From DATFPK01 sp035264885 (GTDB lineage Bacteria > Actinomycetota > Thermoleophilia > Solirubrobacterales > 70-9), in NCBI GenBank assembly GCA_035264885.1, contig DATFPK010000118.1, positions 1 through 28,220 of the forward strand: DNA of 28,220 nucleotides, read 5' to 3'. Shown piece by piece: positions 8,918 through 17,026 of the stretch. Numbering within the stretch: the stretch's first letter is position 1; every line of letters starts with the position of its first letter. The notes below the pieces were generated by a model. The model did no database searches. It saw nothing but the letters and a program-made list of their open reading frames with translations, and was not told the DNA's origin. Made by a program: the position numbers and the translations under genes.

Positions 8918-9939
8918 CGCTCGGCGGGAAGCCGTTCGGCGTCGGGCGCGAACTCGGGGTCGCGCGGGACCTGCGAGGGCGGCATGTTGAGACGGTCGCT
9001 GACGACGTAGAGCGGGCGCCGCTTGACCTCGTCGTAGACCCTGCCGAGGTACTCGCCGATGATCCCGACCGTGATCAGCTGGATACCGCCGAGCAGGAGG
9101 ACCACCATCAGGACCGTGGTGATGCCCGGGACGAACTCGCCGGCGATCCGGAACGCGATCGCCACCGGGATCGCGAGGAAGGCGACCAGGGAGAAGATGA
9201 ACCCGAGCACCGTCGCCGCCTGGAGCGGGACGTGGGAGAACGACGACACGGCGTCGAGGGAGAACCTGACCATCCGCCGCAGCGTGTACTTCGTCTCCCC
9301 GGAGTGCCGGGCGTCGCGTTCGTAGTGGACGGCCGCCTGCTCGAAACCCACCCAGCTCGACATCCCGCGCAGGAACCGGTTCCGCTCCCGCATCGACAGC
9401 AGCGCATCGAGCGCCCGCCGGTCGAGCAGCCGGAAGTCGCCGGCGTTCTGGTGCAGCTCGACCTGGGCAAGGCGGGCGAACAGCCGGTAGAACCAGCGCG
9501 CCGTCGCGAGCTTCAGACGGGTCTCCCCGGCCCGCGTGCTGCGGACCGCGAAGACGACGTCGGCGCCATGGCGCCAGCGCTCGAGCATCTCTCCGATCAG
9601 CTCGGGCGGATCCTGCAGGTCGGCGTCGATCATCACGACGGCGTCGCCCCGGGAGTGGTCGAGCCCGGCCGTGATCGCCGCCTGGTGGCCGAAGTTGCGG
9701 GACAGCCGGACGACCCGGACGGCGGGGTCCTCGGCGGCCAGCCGCTCGAGGATCGCGCCCGTGGCGTCGGTCGAACCGTCGTCGACCAGGATCAGCTCAT
9801 ACGGCAGCCCGGCGAGCGCCGCGGTGACGCGCCGGTGGAACTCGCCGACGCTCGCCTCTTCGTTGTAGACGGGCGCGGCGACGCTGAGCAGGCCCAGCTC
9901 GCGCGCCCCGCGTTCCGTCTCCGTCCCCGGGAGCGGCAT
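8914..9939 (-). CDS. GtrB/DPM1-like polyprenyl-phosphate glycosyltransferase (GT2)
   Basis: A 341-residue GT2 enzyme of the dolichyl-phosphate-mannose-synthase type, which moves a sugar from a nucleotide donor to undecaprenyl phosphate on the inner membrane face. Evidence: SVAAPVYNEEASV at 19-31, LVDDGSTDAT at 51-60, the RNFGHQAAITAGLDH signature at 81-95, the catalytic DADLQDPP at 105-112, and two C-terminal membrane helices (about 240-262 and 273-296) followed by GEYLGRVYDEVKRRP, a hallmark of the GtrB family. The ATG at 9939 follows TATCAT by exactly 6 bases. Its stop overlaps the probable CTG start of the FAD oxidoreductase, so the two are translationally coupled. The lipid-linked sugar is probably used by a GT-C enzyme such as the one at 13468-15549. 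Confidence 0.92.
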   Translation of the reverse strand: MPLPGTETERGARELGLLSVAAPVYNEEASVGEFHRRVTAALAGLPYELILVDDGSTDATGAILERLAAEDPAVRVVRLSRNFGHQAAITAGLDHSRGDAVVMIDADLQDPPELIGEMLERWRHGADVVFAVRSTRAGETRLKLATARWFYRLFARLAQVELHQNAGDFRLLDRRALDALLSMRERNRFLRGMSSWVGFEQAAVHYERDARHSGETKYTLRRMVRFSLDAVSSFSHVPLQAATVLGFIFSLVAFLAIPVAIAFRIAGEFVPGITTVLMVVLLLGGIQLITVGIIGEYLGRVYDEVKRRPLYVVSDRLNMPPSQVPRDPEFAPDAERLPAER

Positions 9940-9957
9940 GCGGCGATGATAGGGGCC
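9940..9957. promoter_or_regulatory. Bidirectional promoter, GtrB-like GT / GT4-like
   Basis: In 18 bases between two divergent starts, minus-strand TATCAT (9951-9946) is 6 bases from the ATG at 9939 and plus-strand GATGAT (9945-9950) is 7 bases from the GTG at 9958. The hexamers are the same bases shifted by one, so one near-palindromic site would serve both directions and both mRNAs would be leaderless. Inferred from sequence. Confidence 0.5.
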
Positions 9958-10977
9958 GTGAGCGAGCCGATTCCGGTCCCGGGCTGGTACGCGGCCATGA
10001 TCGGCCCGCCGTGCGTCTCTCACGAGGACTCCGTCGCCGGCCGGCTGCCGCGGGCGGCGCGCGCGTTCCCGCGCGCGCCCGCGCCGGTCCGCGGCGCGCT
10101 GCTCTGGCTGGCGACCCGGCGCGCGCCGCTCGTCGCCCTGATCAGGAACGCGCCGGGAACCGCGGCGTTCCTGGCGCTCGAAGGCCTGCGGCCGGGGGGG
10201 CGGCGCGTCGTGCTGCTGGAGTTCATCGGCCGGCCCCCCGCCCGCCGGGCGCCGCTGCGCCTGGCCGGCGCGCTCCGTGCCCGCCTCGAGGGGTTGGCAC
10301 TGCGCCGCTGCCTCGCCGCGGCGCAGGTGCTGACCGCCGCCGAGGCGCAGCGCTACCCGGCCGAGCTGGGGCTTCCGCGCGGCCTTTTCCACACCGTTCC
10401 CTGGCCGCTCTCGCGGACCGGTGGAAAGCTCCCGCCCGAGCCCCCTCCCTCGCGCCGGGTCGTCTCCTCGGGCCGGGCCTATTGCGACTGGGACACGCTG
10501 CTGGCGGCCGCGCGGGGCCGCGACTGGGACCTCACCCTGATCTGCTCCGAGGGCGAGGAGGCCACTCTGCGCCGCAGGGCCGCGGGTGCCGCCCGGGTCG
10601 CCGCCGAACTGCCCCGCGAGGAGCATGACGCCCTCCTGCGCGAGGCTGCGGTCTACGCCCTCGTCCTGCATCCGACCTCGGTCAGCGCCGGCCAGGTGCG
10701 GCTGGCCGCCGCGGTCGACTCCGGCATCGCCGTGGTGGCGACGGACGTGCCCGCCCTCGAAGGCTATGCGTCCCCCGAGTCGGCCCTCCTCGTGCCTCCG
10801 TCCGACCCCGTCGCCCTGGGGGATGCGGTGGACCGGCTTCTCGCCGACCCGGCCGAGCGGCGCCGCCTCCGCGAGGCCGCCCGCGCCCGCGGCCGGACCT
10901 GGACCTACGACGAGTACTTCGCCGCGGTCGGCGACCTGCTGGCCGCGGCAGCCGCTCAGACCACCGGCACCCCGTAG
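9958..10977 (+). CDS. Glycosyltransferase, GT4/GT-B-like
   Basis: A 339-residue protein that resembles a small GT-B glycosyltransferase. The C-terminal half has the order expected for the donor-binding domain: a strand after the linker (RRVVSSGRAYCDWDTLLAAARG, about residue 165), WDLTLICSEGEE, ELPREEHDALLREAAVYALVLHP, a loop SVSAGQVRLAAAVDSGIAVVATDVPALEGY, and the closing VDRLLADPAERRRLREAARARGRTW helix common to GT4. The first 40 residues are not recognisable, and the glutamate pair typical of GT4 is weak, so family placement is moderate. GTG at 9958 was chosen for the GATGAT box 7 bases upstream; an ATG at 9997 is an alternative. It overlaps the convergent GT2 gene by 22 bases. A G7 tract lies at 10194-10200. 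Confidence 0.75.
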   Translation: MSEPIPVPGWYAAMIGPPCVSHEDSVAGRLPRAARAFPRAPAPVRGALLWLATRRAPLVALIRNAPGTAAFLALEGLRPGGRRVVLLEFIGRPPARRAPLRLAGALRARLEGLALRRCLAAAQVLTAAEAQRYPAELGLPRGLFHTVPWPLSRTGGKLPPEPPPSRRVVSSGRAYCDWDTLLAAARGRDWDLTLICSEGEEATLRRRAAGAARVAAELPREEHDALLREAAVYALVLHPTSVSAGQVRLAAAVDSGIAVVATDVPALEGYASPESALLVPPSDPVALGDAVDRLLADPAERRRLREAARARGRTWTYDEYFAAVGDLLAAAAAQTTGTP

Positions 10978-11912
10978 CGCAGCGCGCCGCGGGCCGCGCC
11001 CGCGGTCTCGACCAGGTCGTGGACGAATAGATACGGGACGTCGCGACGCGAGCCCCCGAGCGGCGCTAGGCGCCCGCGCGCCTCGCGGTAGTACGGGAGG
11101 AGCAGGACTAGGGCGGCCGGCGAGCGCCGCGCGAGGCCCAGCCCGAGCAGCGCGAGCAGCGCCCGCTCGTGCGAGGGCTTCCAGAAGATCCCGCGGTGGA
11201 GCTCCCGGCGAAGCCCGGCGTGGCGGCCGAAGACCCAGGAGGCGTCGGTCCAGCGCAGGGCCACCCGCAGCTGGCCCAGGGCGCCGAGCTGGTTGACCGC
11301 GTGGTGAACGAGCGCGTCGGGGACGTAGGAGGCCGGTGCTCCCGCCTCGATCGCGCGCCAGGCGAGATCGGTGTCCTCGGCGCCGGGTGACGGGAAGCTC
11401 TCGTCGAAGCCACCGAGGCGCTCGAGGACCTCGCGCGGGTACGCGACGTTGCAGGTCTGAAACCAGGGGCCGAGCGTGTCGCTGGCGATCGTCCGCGAGT
11501 GGATGCCGATCCGCTCCCGCTCACGCGGGATCGGTTCGGTTCGCCCCTGGAGGAGATGCCCCTCCCGGTCGGCCGAAGCGACGAGCAGGCGCTCGAGCCA
11601 GCGCGGAGCGGGCTCGCAGTCGTCATCGGTGAAAGCGACGAGGGCGCCCCGCGCGTCCCGCCAGCCCTCGTTGCGAGCCACCGCGGGCCCGGCGGGGCGC
11701 TCGCGCCGGATGACCCGCAGGCACAGCGAGCCGCGCCCGAGACGCCCGGCCAGCCACTGGCCGGTTCCGTCGCAGGAGCCGTCGTCGACGACGATGACCT
11801 CGAAGCGCTCGGGCGGCAGCGTCTGCTCCTGAAGGGCGCCGAGCAGGCACGCGAGCCGTTCGCGTCGGTCCCGGGTCGCGACGACGACGCTGAGGTCGGG
11901 GACGGTGCTCAC
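10956..11912 (-). CDS. Glycosyltransferase family 2 (TDDDC type)
   Basis: A 318-residue GT2 enzyme. The N-terminal fold is LSVVVATRDRRERL, then VIVVDDGSCDGTG at 39-51, GPAVARNEG at 75-83, the metal-binding FTDDDCEP at 94-101, and WFQTCNVAYPREVLERLGGFDE with the acidic AEDTDLAWRA further on. The C-terminal portion (HRGIFWKPSHERALLALLGLGLARR, then DLVETAGAARGALRYG) is shared with the GT2 gene at 19304-20272, marking them as paralogues. I use GTG 11912, because it overlaps the methyltransferase stop as GTGA; ATG at 11921 is an alternative that adds three residues. It is the second gene of a two-gene minus-strand unit with that methyltransferase. Donor and acceptor sugars are unknown. Confidence 0.9.
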   Translation of the reverse strand: MSTVPDLSVVVATRDRRERLACLLGALQEQTLPPERFEVIVVDDGSCDGTGQWLAGRLGRGSLCLRVIRRERPAGPAVARNEGWRDARGALVAFTDDDCEPAPRWLERLLVASADREGHLLQGRTEPIPRERERIGIHSRTIASDTLGPWFQTCNVAYPREVLERLGGFDESFPSPGAEDTDLAWRAIEAGAPASYVPDALVHHAVNQLGALGQLRVALRWTDASWVFGRHAGLRRELHRGIFWKPSHERALLALLGLGLARRSPAALVLLLPYYREARGRLAPLGGSRRDVPYLFVHDLVETAGAARGALRYGVPVV

Positions 11913-12571
11913 CGGCCCCATCGCCGCCGCCGCGGCGGCCGGTGTGCGGCGACGAAGTCGGCCAGGTAGGCGTCGAGCTCGTCCGGCTCGACGATGACGC
12001 GCTCGCGGCAGCCGAAGCCGTCCTCCCACCACAGCGACTGGACCTTCTGCTCGGGCGACAGCGAATCGGCGAAGCCGGCCGGGAAGTGATCGGTCTCGCG
12101 GCCGTGCAGCACGTGGTGCTTGAAGACGAACTCGATCTCGCCGCCGCCGACGTCGATCAGCCAGTGGTGATGGCCCCACCCGACCCACGGGCCCTGGATG
12201 CCGTAGGCCTGCTCCTCGAGGCGCGAGGGCACCTCGACGTAGCCGGCCCTGCCGACCCGCTGGATCTCGGCACAGACCCAGACCGGGTCGCGGACGTCCT
12301 CGAGGGTGTGCGAGCAGATGACGAAGTCAAAGCGGCCGTCCTCGAAGGGCCACGGCGCGCGATCGCAGATGTCGCGGCGGATCCACGTCCCCGGCCCGAA
12401 CCGCTCCGCCTTCGGGTCGGGAGGGTCACCGTAGAGGCCGCGGGTCTCGTAGGGCATCAGGTCGATCACCCAGTCCGCCCGCGGCAGCGGCGAGGCCCAG
12501 CCGCCGACGTCGAGGACGAGGTCGTCGTCGGACAGGCGCTGCAGGATCCGCTCGCGGCTCGACTGCAGCAT
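11909..12571 (-). CDS. Class I SAM-dependent methyltransferase (Methyltransf_11-like)
   Basis: A 220-residue predicted methyltransferase. Motif I is reduced to VLDVGGWASPLPRADWVIDLMP at about residues 19-40, followed by DICDRAPWPFEDGRFDFVICSHTLEDVRDP, the SAM-fold strand-4 region of the Methyltransf_11 type. Motif I has GGWASP instead of the full GxGxG, so SAM binding may be unusual. The C-terminal half (GWGHHHWLIDVGGGEIEFVFKHH) is rich in His and Trp and is seen in methyltransferase-like proteins near polysaccharide genes. The start at 12571 is near a -10-like TATGAT 8 bases upstream. It is co-directional and overlapping (GTGA) with the GT2 gene, so glycan modification is the likely role. 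Confidence 0.78.
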   Translation of the reverse strand: MLQSSRERILQRLSDDDLVLDVGGWASPLPRADWVIDLMPYETRGLYGDPPDPKAERFGPGTWIRRDICDRAPWPFEDGRFDFVICSHTLEDVRDPVWVCAEIQRVGRAGYVEVPSRLEEQAYGIQGPWVGWGHHHWLIDVGGGEIEFVFKHHVLHGRETDHFPAGFADSLSPEQKVQSLWWEDGFGCRERVIVEPDELDAYLADFVAAHRPPRRRRWGR

Positions 12572-12593
12572 CGGCTGCGATCATACGCGCGCC
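12572..12593. promoter_or_regulatory. Bidirectional promoter, two methyltransferases
   Basis: A 22-base gap with the core GATCATAC. The minus strand gives TATGAT (12585-12580) 8 bases before the ATG at 12571; the plus strand gives GATCAT (12579-12584) 9 bases before the probable CTG start at 12594. The two -10-like hexamers overlap by five bases. Inferred from sequence and spacing. Confidence 0.45.
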
Positions 12594-13514
12594 CTGGCCG
12601 CCACCGGACAATGCGCCGCCTGCGGCGGGAGCCCCCTGGAGCCGCACCTGCGGGTGGCCGGCGAGGCCGGTGAGCAGGGCCTGATCCCCACCACCGACCG
12701 CTTCGGCACCGCGCTGTCGGACATCGTCCGCTGCCGCGCCTGCGGCCATATGCAGCTGCGCGAGTTCCCGGCCGACGCCGTGCTCGCCGAGGCCTACGAG
12801 GCGGCCGAGTCCGGCGACTACGTGGAGGAGGAAGCGGGCCAGCGGGAGACGGCGCGACGGATCCTGGCCCGGATCGAACGGCACACGGAGCCCGCCGCCT
12901 TCCTCGACCTCGGCTGCTGGGTCGGGTTCATGCTCGACGAGGCGCGGCGGGCCGGTTGGGAGCCCATCGGCCTCGAGCCGAGCGCCTTCGCCTCCGCCTA
13001 CGCGCGCGACCGGCTCGGCCTCGACGTGCGACGCGAGGACCTGATGACCGCCGACCTGGCGGAGGGGAAGTTCGGCGCCGTGTTCATGGGCGACGTGATC
13101 GAGCACATTCCCGACGCGCCGGCGGCGCTGCGGCGGGCGAAGGCGCCGCTGGCGCCGGGCGGCGTCCTGGTCATGGCCCTCCCGGACGCCGGCAGCAGGG
13201 TGGCACGCCTGATGGGGAGGCGGTGGTGGTCGGTCATCCCGACCCACGTGCACTACTTCACTCGGCACAGCATGGCGACGATGCTCGCGCGCCAGGGCTT
13301 CGATCTGGTCGAGGTGGACACCGCGCCGAAGGCGTTCACGGTCGGCTACTACCTCGACCGCGTATCCGGTTACGCGCCGGGCCTTGCCGGGAGGTTGCGG
13401 CGGTCCGCCGGGCGGGCGGGTGTCGCCGACCGGGTCTGGGCGCCGGACTTCCGCGACCGGATGCTGGTCATCGCCCGTCCGCGGCGGGAGCGGGTCCGGC
13501 CCGAAACAGCGTGA
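12594..13514 (+). CDS. SAM-dependent methyltransferase with N-terminal zinc ribbon
   Basis: A 306-residue methyltransferase of the group that carries a four-cysteine zinc ribbon before the SAM domain: C7-x2-C10 (QCAACGG) and C47-x2-C50 (VRCRACGH). The SAM fold then follows: FLDLGCWVGFMLDEARRAGW (motif I near residue 102), IGLEPS, VFMGDVIEHIPDAP, and the Methyltransf_23-type tail IPTHVHYFTRHSMATML. The first in-frame GTG (12654) would remove the first CxxC, and no ATG/GTG/TTG precedes it, so CTG at 12594 is preferred; a GATCAT box lies 9 bases upstream. Such proteins are common in glycan clusters as sugar methyltransferases. It overlaps the convergent GT-C gene by 47 bases. Confidence 0.82.
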   Translation: MAATGQCAACGGSPLEPHLRVAGEAGEQGLIPTTDRFGTALSDIVRCRACGHMQLREFPADAVLAEAYEAAESGDYVEEEAGQRETARRILARIERHTEPAAFLDLGCWVGFMLDEARRAGWEPIGLEPSAFASAYARDRLGLDVRREDLMTADLAEGKFGAVFMGDVIEHIPDAPAALRRAKAPLAPGGVLVMALPDAGSRVARLMGRRWWSVIPTHVHYFTRHSMATMLARQGFDLVEVDTAPKAFTVGYYLDRVSGYAPGLAGRLRRSAGRAGVADRVWAPDFRDRMLVIARPRRERVRPETA

Positions 13515-15549
13515 AGCGCCCGCTGCGGAGGACGCGGCGAAACCCCGCCGCCGTCGCCCAGCGCTCCTGCGCGACCTCGTCGCGGGGCGGCTCCCCGCGG
13601 GCGACAAGGAGGTAGTCGACTCCCGACTCGCGCACGCCGCCGAGGAGGCCGGCCCTGCTGCCGTAGTCGCGCAGCATCGCGTCCCGGAACGGGCCGACGT
13701 AGATGACCTCGTTGCCCAGGCGGGGCCCGAACATCGGCCAGACCGGCGATTCGCGCGACACGCCAGGGTTCCCGACCAGACCGACCTTGAGCCCCGAATG
13801 CCGGGAGGCCCAGTCGAAGGCGGAGTCGACGCCGGTGTAGCGCGAGTCGTTGAACCGGGTCTGGAGGGCCTGGCCGCCCGCCGCGGCCACCGCCAGAGCC
13901 ACAGCAACGGTGGCGGCGACCGCCGGCCGAGGGGCCCGGCGCGGCCTTGCGCGGTCCCCAAGCAGCGCGAAGGCCGCAACGGCGGCCGCGAGGACGGCCA
14001 CCCCAAGGCCTGCCTGAACGAGCGGAGTGGTCCCGATCTCGTCGGCCGTGAAGCGTGCCGCCTGCGCCGCGGCGACCACGCCCAGGCCAGTCCACACCCA
14101 GTGGACCGCGGGGAGCGCCACCGGTAGGCGGGCGGCGAGTGGAGCGCCGGCGAGCAGGGCCGGCGCCAGGTAACGGACGTTGAACTCGGTGAAGAGCGGC
14201 TTGCCCTCCAGCCCGAGGGCGGAGTACGGGGTCACCGCGTAGGCGACGGCGAGGAGCAGCGAGGCGATCGCGATGGCGGGGACCCGCGGATCCTGCCTCG
14301 CGGCTCCAGGGCGGCGGGTCGCGATGATGAGCGTCGCGACCACGGCGACGCCGATCAGCAGCCCCGGCAAGGCGACGGTCTTCTCGAGTGCGGGGACGAT
14401 GTAGTCGCCGAGCACCCCCGGATCGTCGAGGTAGGACGCGACCGTGAAGCCCACCCGGGCGCGTGCATCGTCGAACGGAGCGTCGAAGATCGTCACGCCG
14501 AGGGGTTCGACCCTGACCGGGAAGACCGGGTTGCCGGACTCGACCCAGTTGCGGAGCAGCCAGAAGCCTCCAGCGGCGGCGATCAGGCAGGCCAGAGCCA
14601 CCAGGCGCTTCCCCGCGACCCGAGGCGGCACCCTCCCGAGCAGGCTCGCGCCGAGCCAGACGGCGACTATCACGGCCACGCTCGAGACCCCGTACCACTT
14701 GGTGCCGAAGGCGATTCCGAGCCCCAGCCCGGCGAGGACCAGGTCGGCGCGCTCGGCCGTGCGGGCATGGCGCAGCAGGAACAGGGTCCCGATGCCGAGG
14801 GAGGCCAGCAGCAGGTCGTCGGTCAGCACCTCGAGCGCGGCAGGCTGGACGACGGCCGGCATCGCCGCGAAGGCCGCAGCCCAGAGCGCCGAAGAGGCGC
14901 GCGGGGCGCCGAGCTCGACCCCGATCGCGTAGACCGACAGGGCGGCCAGCGCAAGCAGCGGCACCCCGACCAGCCGCACGAAGGCGTCGTTGTGCCACGG
15001 CATCACCACGGAGAGGTCGAGGAGGTCGCCGTTCTGGGGGTAGTTCCCGTGGGCGAGGTCGGGGACCCATTGCCCGATCTGCCAGAAGCCCTCGTGCTGG
15101 ATCCAGTTCGCGATGCCGGGCAGGTGGAAGTTGAGGGCGTCGAGGTTGGTGACGGCAACCGGTGCACGTTCGATCAACGCGGCGAGGACGAGCCACCCCA
15201 CAACGGCCGCCGCGACGGCGGCGGCGACCCAATCGGCGCGGCCGGACCCGTTCGAAGCGCGGTCCGGAGGAGGGCCGGCCTGCGCGGGAGCGACGCGCAG
15301 CGCCCATGCGAAGACCAACAGTGCCGCCGCGACGACCAGGACTGAGCCTCGTCCGAGGACCCCGAGGATTCCCGGGACGAGGTGGACCGCGAGGAGCGCC
15401 GCGAGGAAGAGGAGGGACCAGGCGAGCACCCGGGGCGGACCTGCGACTCCGATCGCGCGGCCGCGCAGGCAGAGGGCCGCGGCTCCGGCCGCGCAACCCG
15501 CGACGGCGGCGAAGACCGCCAGCCCGGCGAGGTAGTCGCCGAGGGGCAT
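13468..15549 (-). CDS. Polytopic membrane glycosyltransferase, GT-C fold (ArnT/PMT-like)
   Basis: A 693-residue integral membrane protein with about a dozen hydrophobic segments and a C-terminal extracytoplasmic domain of about 150 residues. GT-C enzymes use polyprenyl-phosphate sugars on the outer membrane face. The first large loop carries the acidic-then-histidine motif TNLDALNFHLPGIANWI with D137 and H142, resembling the DxLxYHLP signature of lipid-carrier-dependent glycosyltransferases, followed by NYPQNGDLLDL. The central GIAFGTKWYG segment is also typical of the group. The start at 15549 is 7 bases after the flippase stop, making this the last gene of a seven-gene minus-strand unit. 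A role as a polymerase or sugar-adding enzyme after flipping is inferred; a non-enzymatic membrane function cannot be excluded. Confidence 0.8.
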   Translation of the reverse strand: MPLGDYLAGLAVFAAVAGCAAGAAALCLRGRAIGVAGPPRVLAWSLLFLAALLAVHLVPGILGVLGRGSVLVVAAALLVFAWALRVAPAQAGPPPDRASNGSGRADWVAAAVAAAVVGWLVLAALIERAPVAVTNLDALNFHLPGIANWIQHEGFWQIGQWVPDLAHGNYPQNGDLLDLSVVMPWHNDAFVRLVGVPLLALAALSVYAIGVELGAPRASSALWAAAFAAMPAVVQPAALEVLTDDLLLASLGIGTLFLLRHARTAERADLVLAGLGLGIAFGTKWYGVSSVAVIVAVWLGASLLGRVPPRVAGKRLVALACLIAAAGGFWLLRNWVESGNPVFPVRVEPLGVTIFDAPFDDARARVGFTVASYLDDPGVLGDYIVPALEKTVALPGLLIGVAVVATLIIATRRPGAARQDPRVPAIAIASLLLAVAYAVTPYSALGLEGKPLFTEFNVRYLAPALLAGAPLAARLPVALPAVHWVWTGLGVVAAAQAARFTADEIGTTPLVQAGLGVAVLAAAVAAFALLGDRARPRRAPRPAVAATVAVALAVAAAGGQALQTRFNDSRYTGVDSAFDWASRHSGLKVGLVGNPGVSRESPVWPMFGPRLGNEVIYVGPFRDAMLRDYGSRAGLLGGVRESGVDYLLVARGEPPRDEVAQERWATAAGFRRVLRSGRFTLFRAGPAPAADGR

Positions 15550-15556
15550 GCGAGCG

Positions 15557-17026
15557 TCAGACCTCGGCCGGCACCGGCGCCCGCTCAGGCCGCAGGTAGG
15601 AGATCGCTTCGGCGATCAGCCGCCGTTCGAGGACGAAGGTCAGCAATGCCGTGACCGCCAGGTAGAGGCCGAGCTCGGCCAGGGCGATTCCGGCCGTGCG
15701 TTCGGCGTCGACAACGGTGCGAACGGCGAGCACCGCGAGGGCGGCCGGCCCCGTGGGGGCCACCGCCCTCAGGAAGTAGCGGAAGAACCCGAAGCCCGGG
15801 AACAGGCGCGAGACATAACGCGCCCGCAGCCCCAGCGTCACCACCGTGACCAAGCCCATCCCGGCGGCGTAACCAGGCAGGTCGAAGACGAGGAGGAGCG
15901 GCAGCGCGGTGAGGCAGAAGGTGACCGTCGTCGCCACGACGACGCGGGCGATCGGCTTCGTCTCGCCGATCGCCCTGTAGAAGGCGGTCCAGTTGAAGCC
16001 GACGTGGTTGAAGGCCGCGGTCAGGCCGAAGGCCTGGAGGAGGACGATCGCGTCCTCCCATTGGTCGCCGATCCCGAAGTGGACGAGGTCGGAGGCGAAC
16101 AACGTCAGAGCCACGCCGAAAGGCATTCCCCACATCAGGGTCAGCCGGTTCGACTTGGTGAACGCCTCGAGCAGCAGGGCGCGGTCACCGGCAACGCGGC
16201 AGACGGCCGGGTAGATCGTCTGGGTGATCACGGTGTCGACCCGGTCGGCGTAGGCGGCGAACGTCCCCGCCAGCGAGATCGCTCCCGCGCCCGCCAGCCC
16301 GAGAGCCAGGTCCCCGAACAGGACCGAGAGCTGACCGATCAGCAGGCCGCTGGCCCCCGCGATGACGAGCGGCCAGGAGAAGCTGAAGTAGTCGCGCATC
16401 GTGCCGCGGTCGTATCGCAACCGGATCGGATAGGGGCTGGTCAGGAGGGCCGCCACGGCGGCGGCCCAGGAGCCCGCGATGAATCCGAGCACGAGGCTCC
16501 AGTAACCGAACCCGGCCGCGGCCAGCGCCAGCGTCACGGCGAACGAAGTCAGCGGGTCCGTCGCGCTGAGGATCCGCTGGCGCAGGAAGTCCATGTTGCG
16601 GTAGTGGATCCAGATCGGCGCCTGGAGCGCGAAGGCCGGCAGGATCGCGGCGATCGCCAGGCCCGGTGCGAGCAGCTCCCTCTCGCCGTAGAGCAGCGCA
16701 AGGAGCGGCGCCGCCACCACCATCGCGGCCATGAGGATGCCCGAGGAGAGCAGCTCGAGCGTGAAGGCCTTCTGGAAGGCGTCGACCTGGTCGGCTTCCT
16801 CCTGCTGGATGAACTTGTCGCTCACCCCCGTGGTCTTGATCGCGACGATCAGACCGACGGTCAAAAAGAGCGCTCCCCAGACGCCGTAGTCGGCGGCGGT
16901 GAGGAGGCCGGCGGCGATCAGCGACTTGAGGAAGTTCAGGCTTCCCAGGCCGATCTGGAAGGCGGAGTTGATGACCGTTCCGCGGGCCGCGGCCCGCCGC
17001 CTGCCGTGAGTTGGGGCCGCGCTCAC
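15557..17026 (-). CDS. Oligosaccharide flippase, MOP superfamily (Wzx-like)
   Basis: A 489-residue polytopic protein predicted to flip a lipid-linked oligosaccharide to the outer membrane face. A basic N-terminus (GRRRAAARGT) precedes the first helix INSAFQIGLGSLNFLKSLIAAGLL and the conserved ADYGVWGALFLTVGLIVAI, the typical opening of polysaccharide-biosynthesis (RfbX/Wzx) flippases. About 12-14 hydrophobic segments follow, with FSWPLVIAGASGLLIGQLSVLF in the middle, like the second repeat of the MOP fold. The GTG start at 17026 overlaps the upstream GT4 stop as GTGA, and the stop is 7 bases before the GT-C start. Its presence identifies this as a Wzx/Wzy-type assembly region rather than an ABC-transporter one. 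Confidence 0.9.
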   Translation of the reverse strand: MSAAPTHGRRRAAARGTVINSAFQIGLGSLNFLKSLIAAGLLTAADYGVWGALFLTVGLIVAIKTTGVSDKFIQQEEADQVDAFQKAFTLELLSSGILMAAMVVAAPLLALLYGERELLAPGLAIAAILPAFALQAPIWIHYRNMDFLRQRILSATDPLTSFAVTLALAAAGFGYWSLVLGFIAGSWAAAVAALLTSPYPIRLRYDRGTMRDYFSFSWPLVIAGASGLLIGQLSVLFGDLALGLAGAGAISLAGTFAAYADRVDTVITQTIYPAVCRVAGDRALLLEAFTKSNRLTLMWGMPFGVALTLFASDLVHFGIGDQWEDAIVLLQAFGLTAAFNHVGFNWTAFYRAIGETKPIARVVVATTVTFCLTALPLLLVFDLPGYAAGMGLVTVVTLGLRARYVSRLFPGFGFFRYFLRAVAPTGPAALAVLAVRTVVDAERTAGIALAELGLYLAVTALLTFVLERRLIAEAISYLRPERAPVPAEV

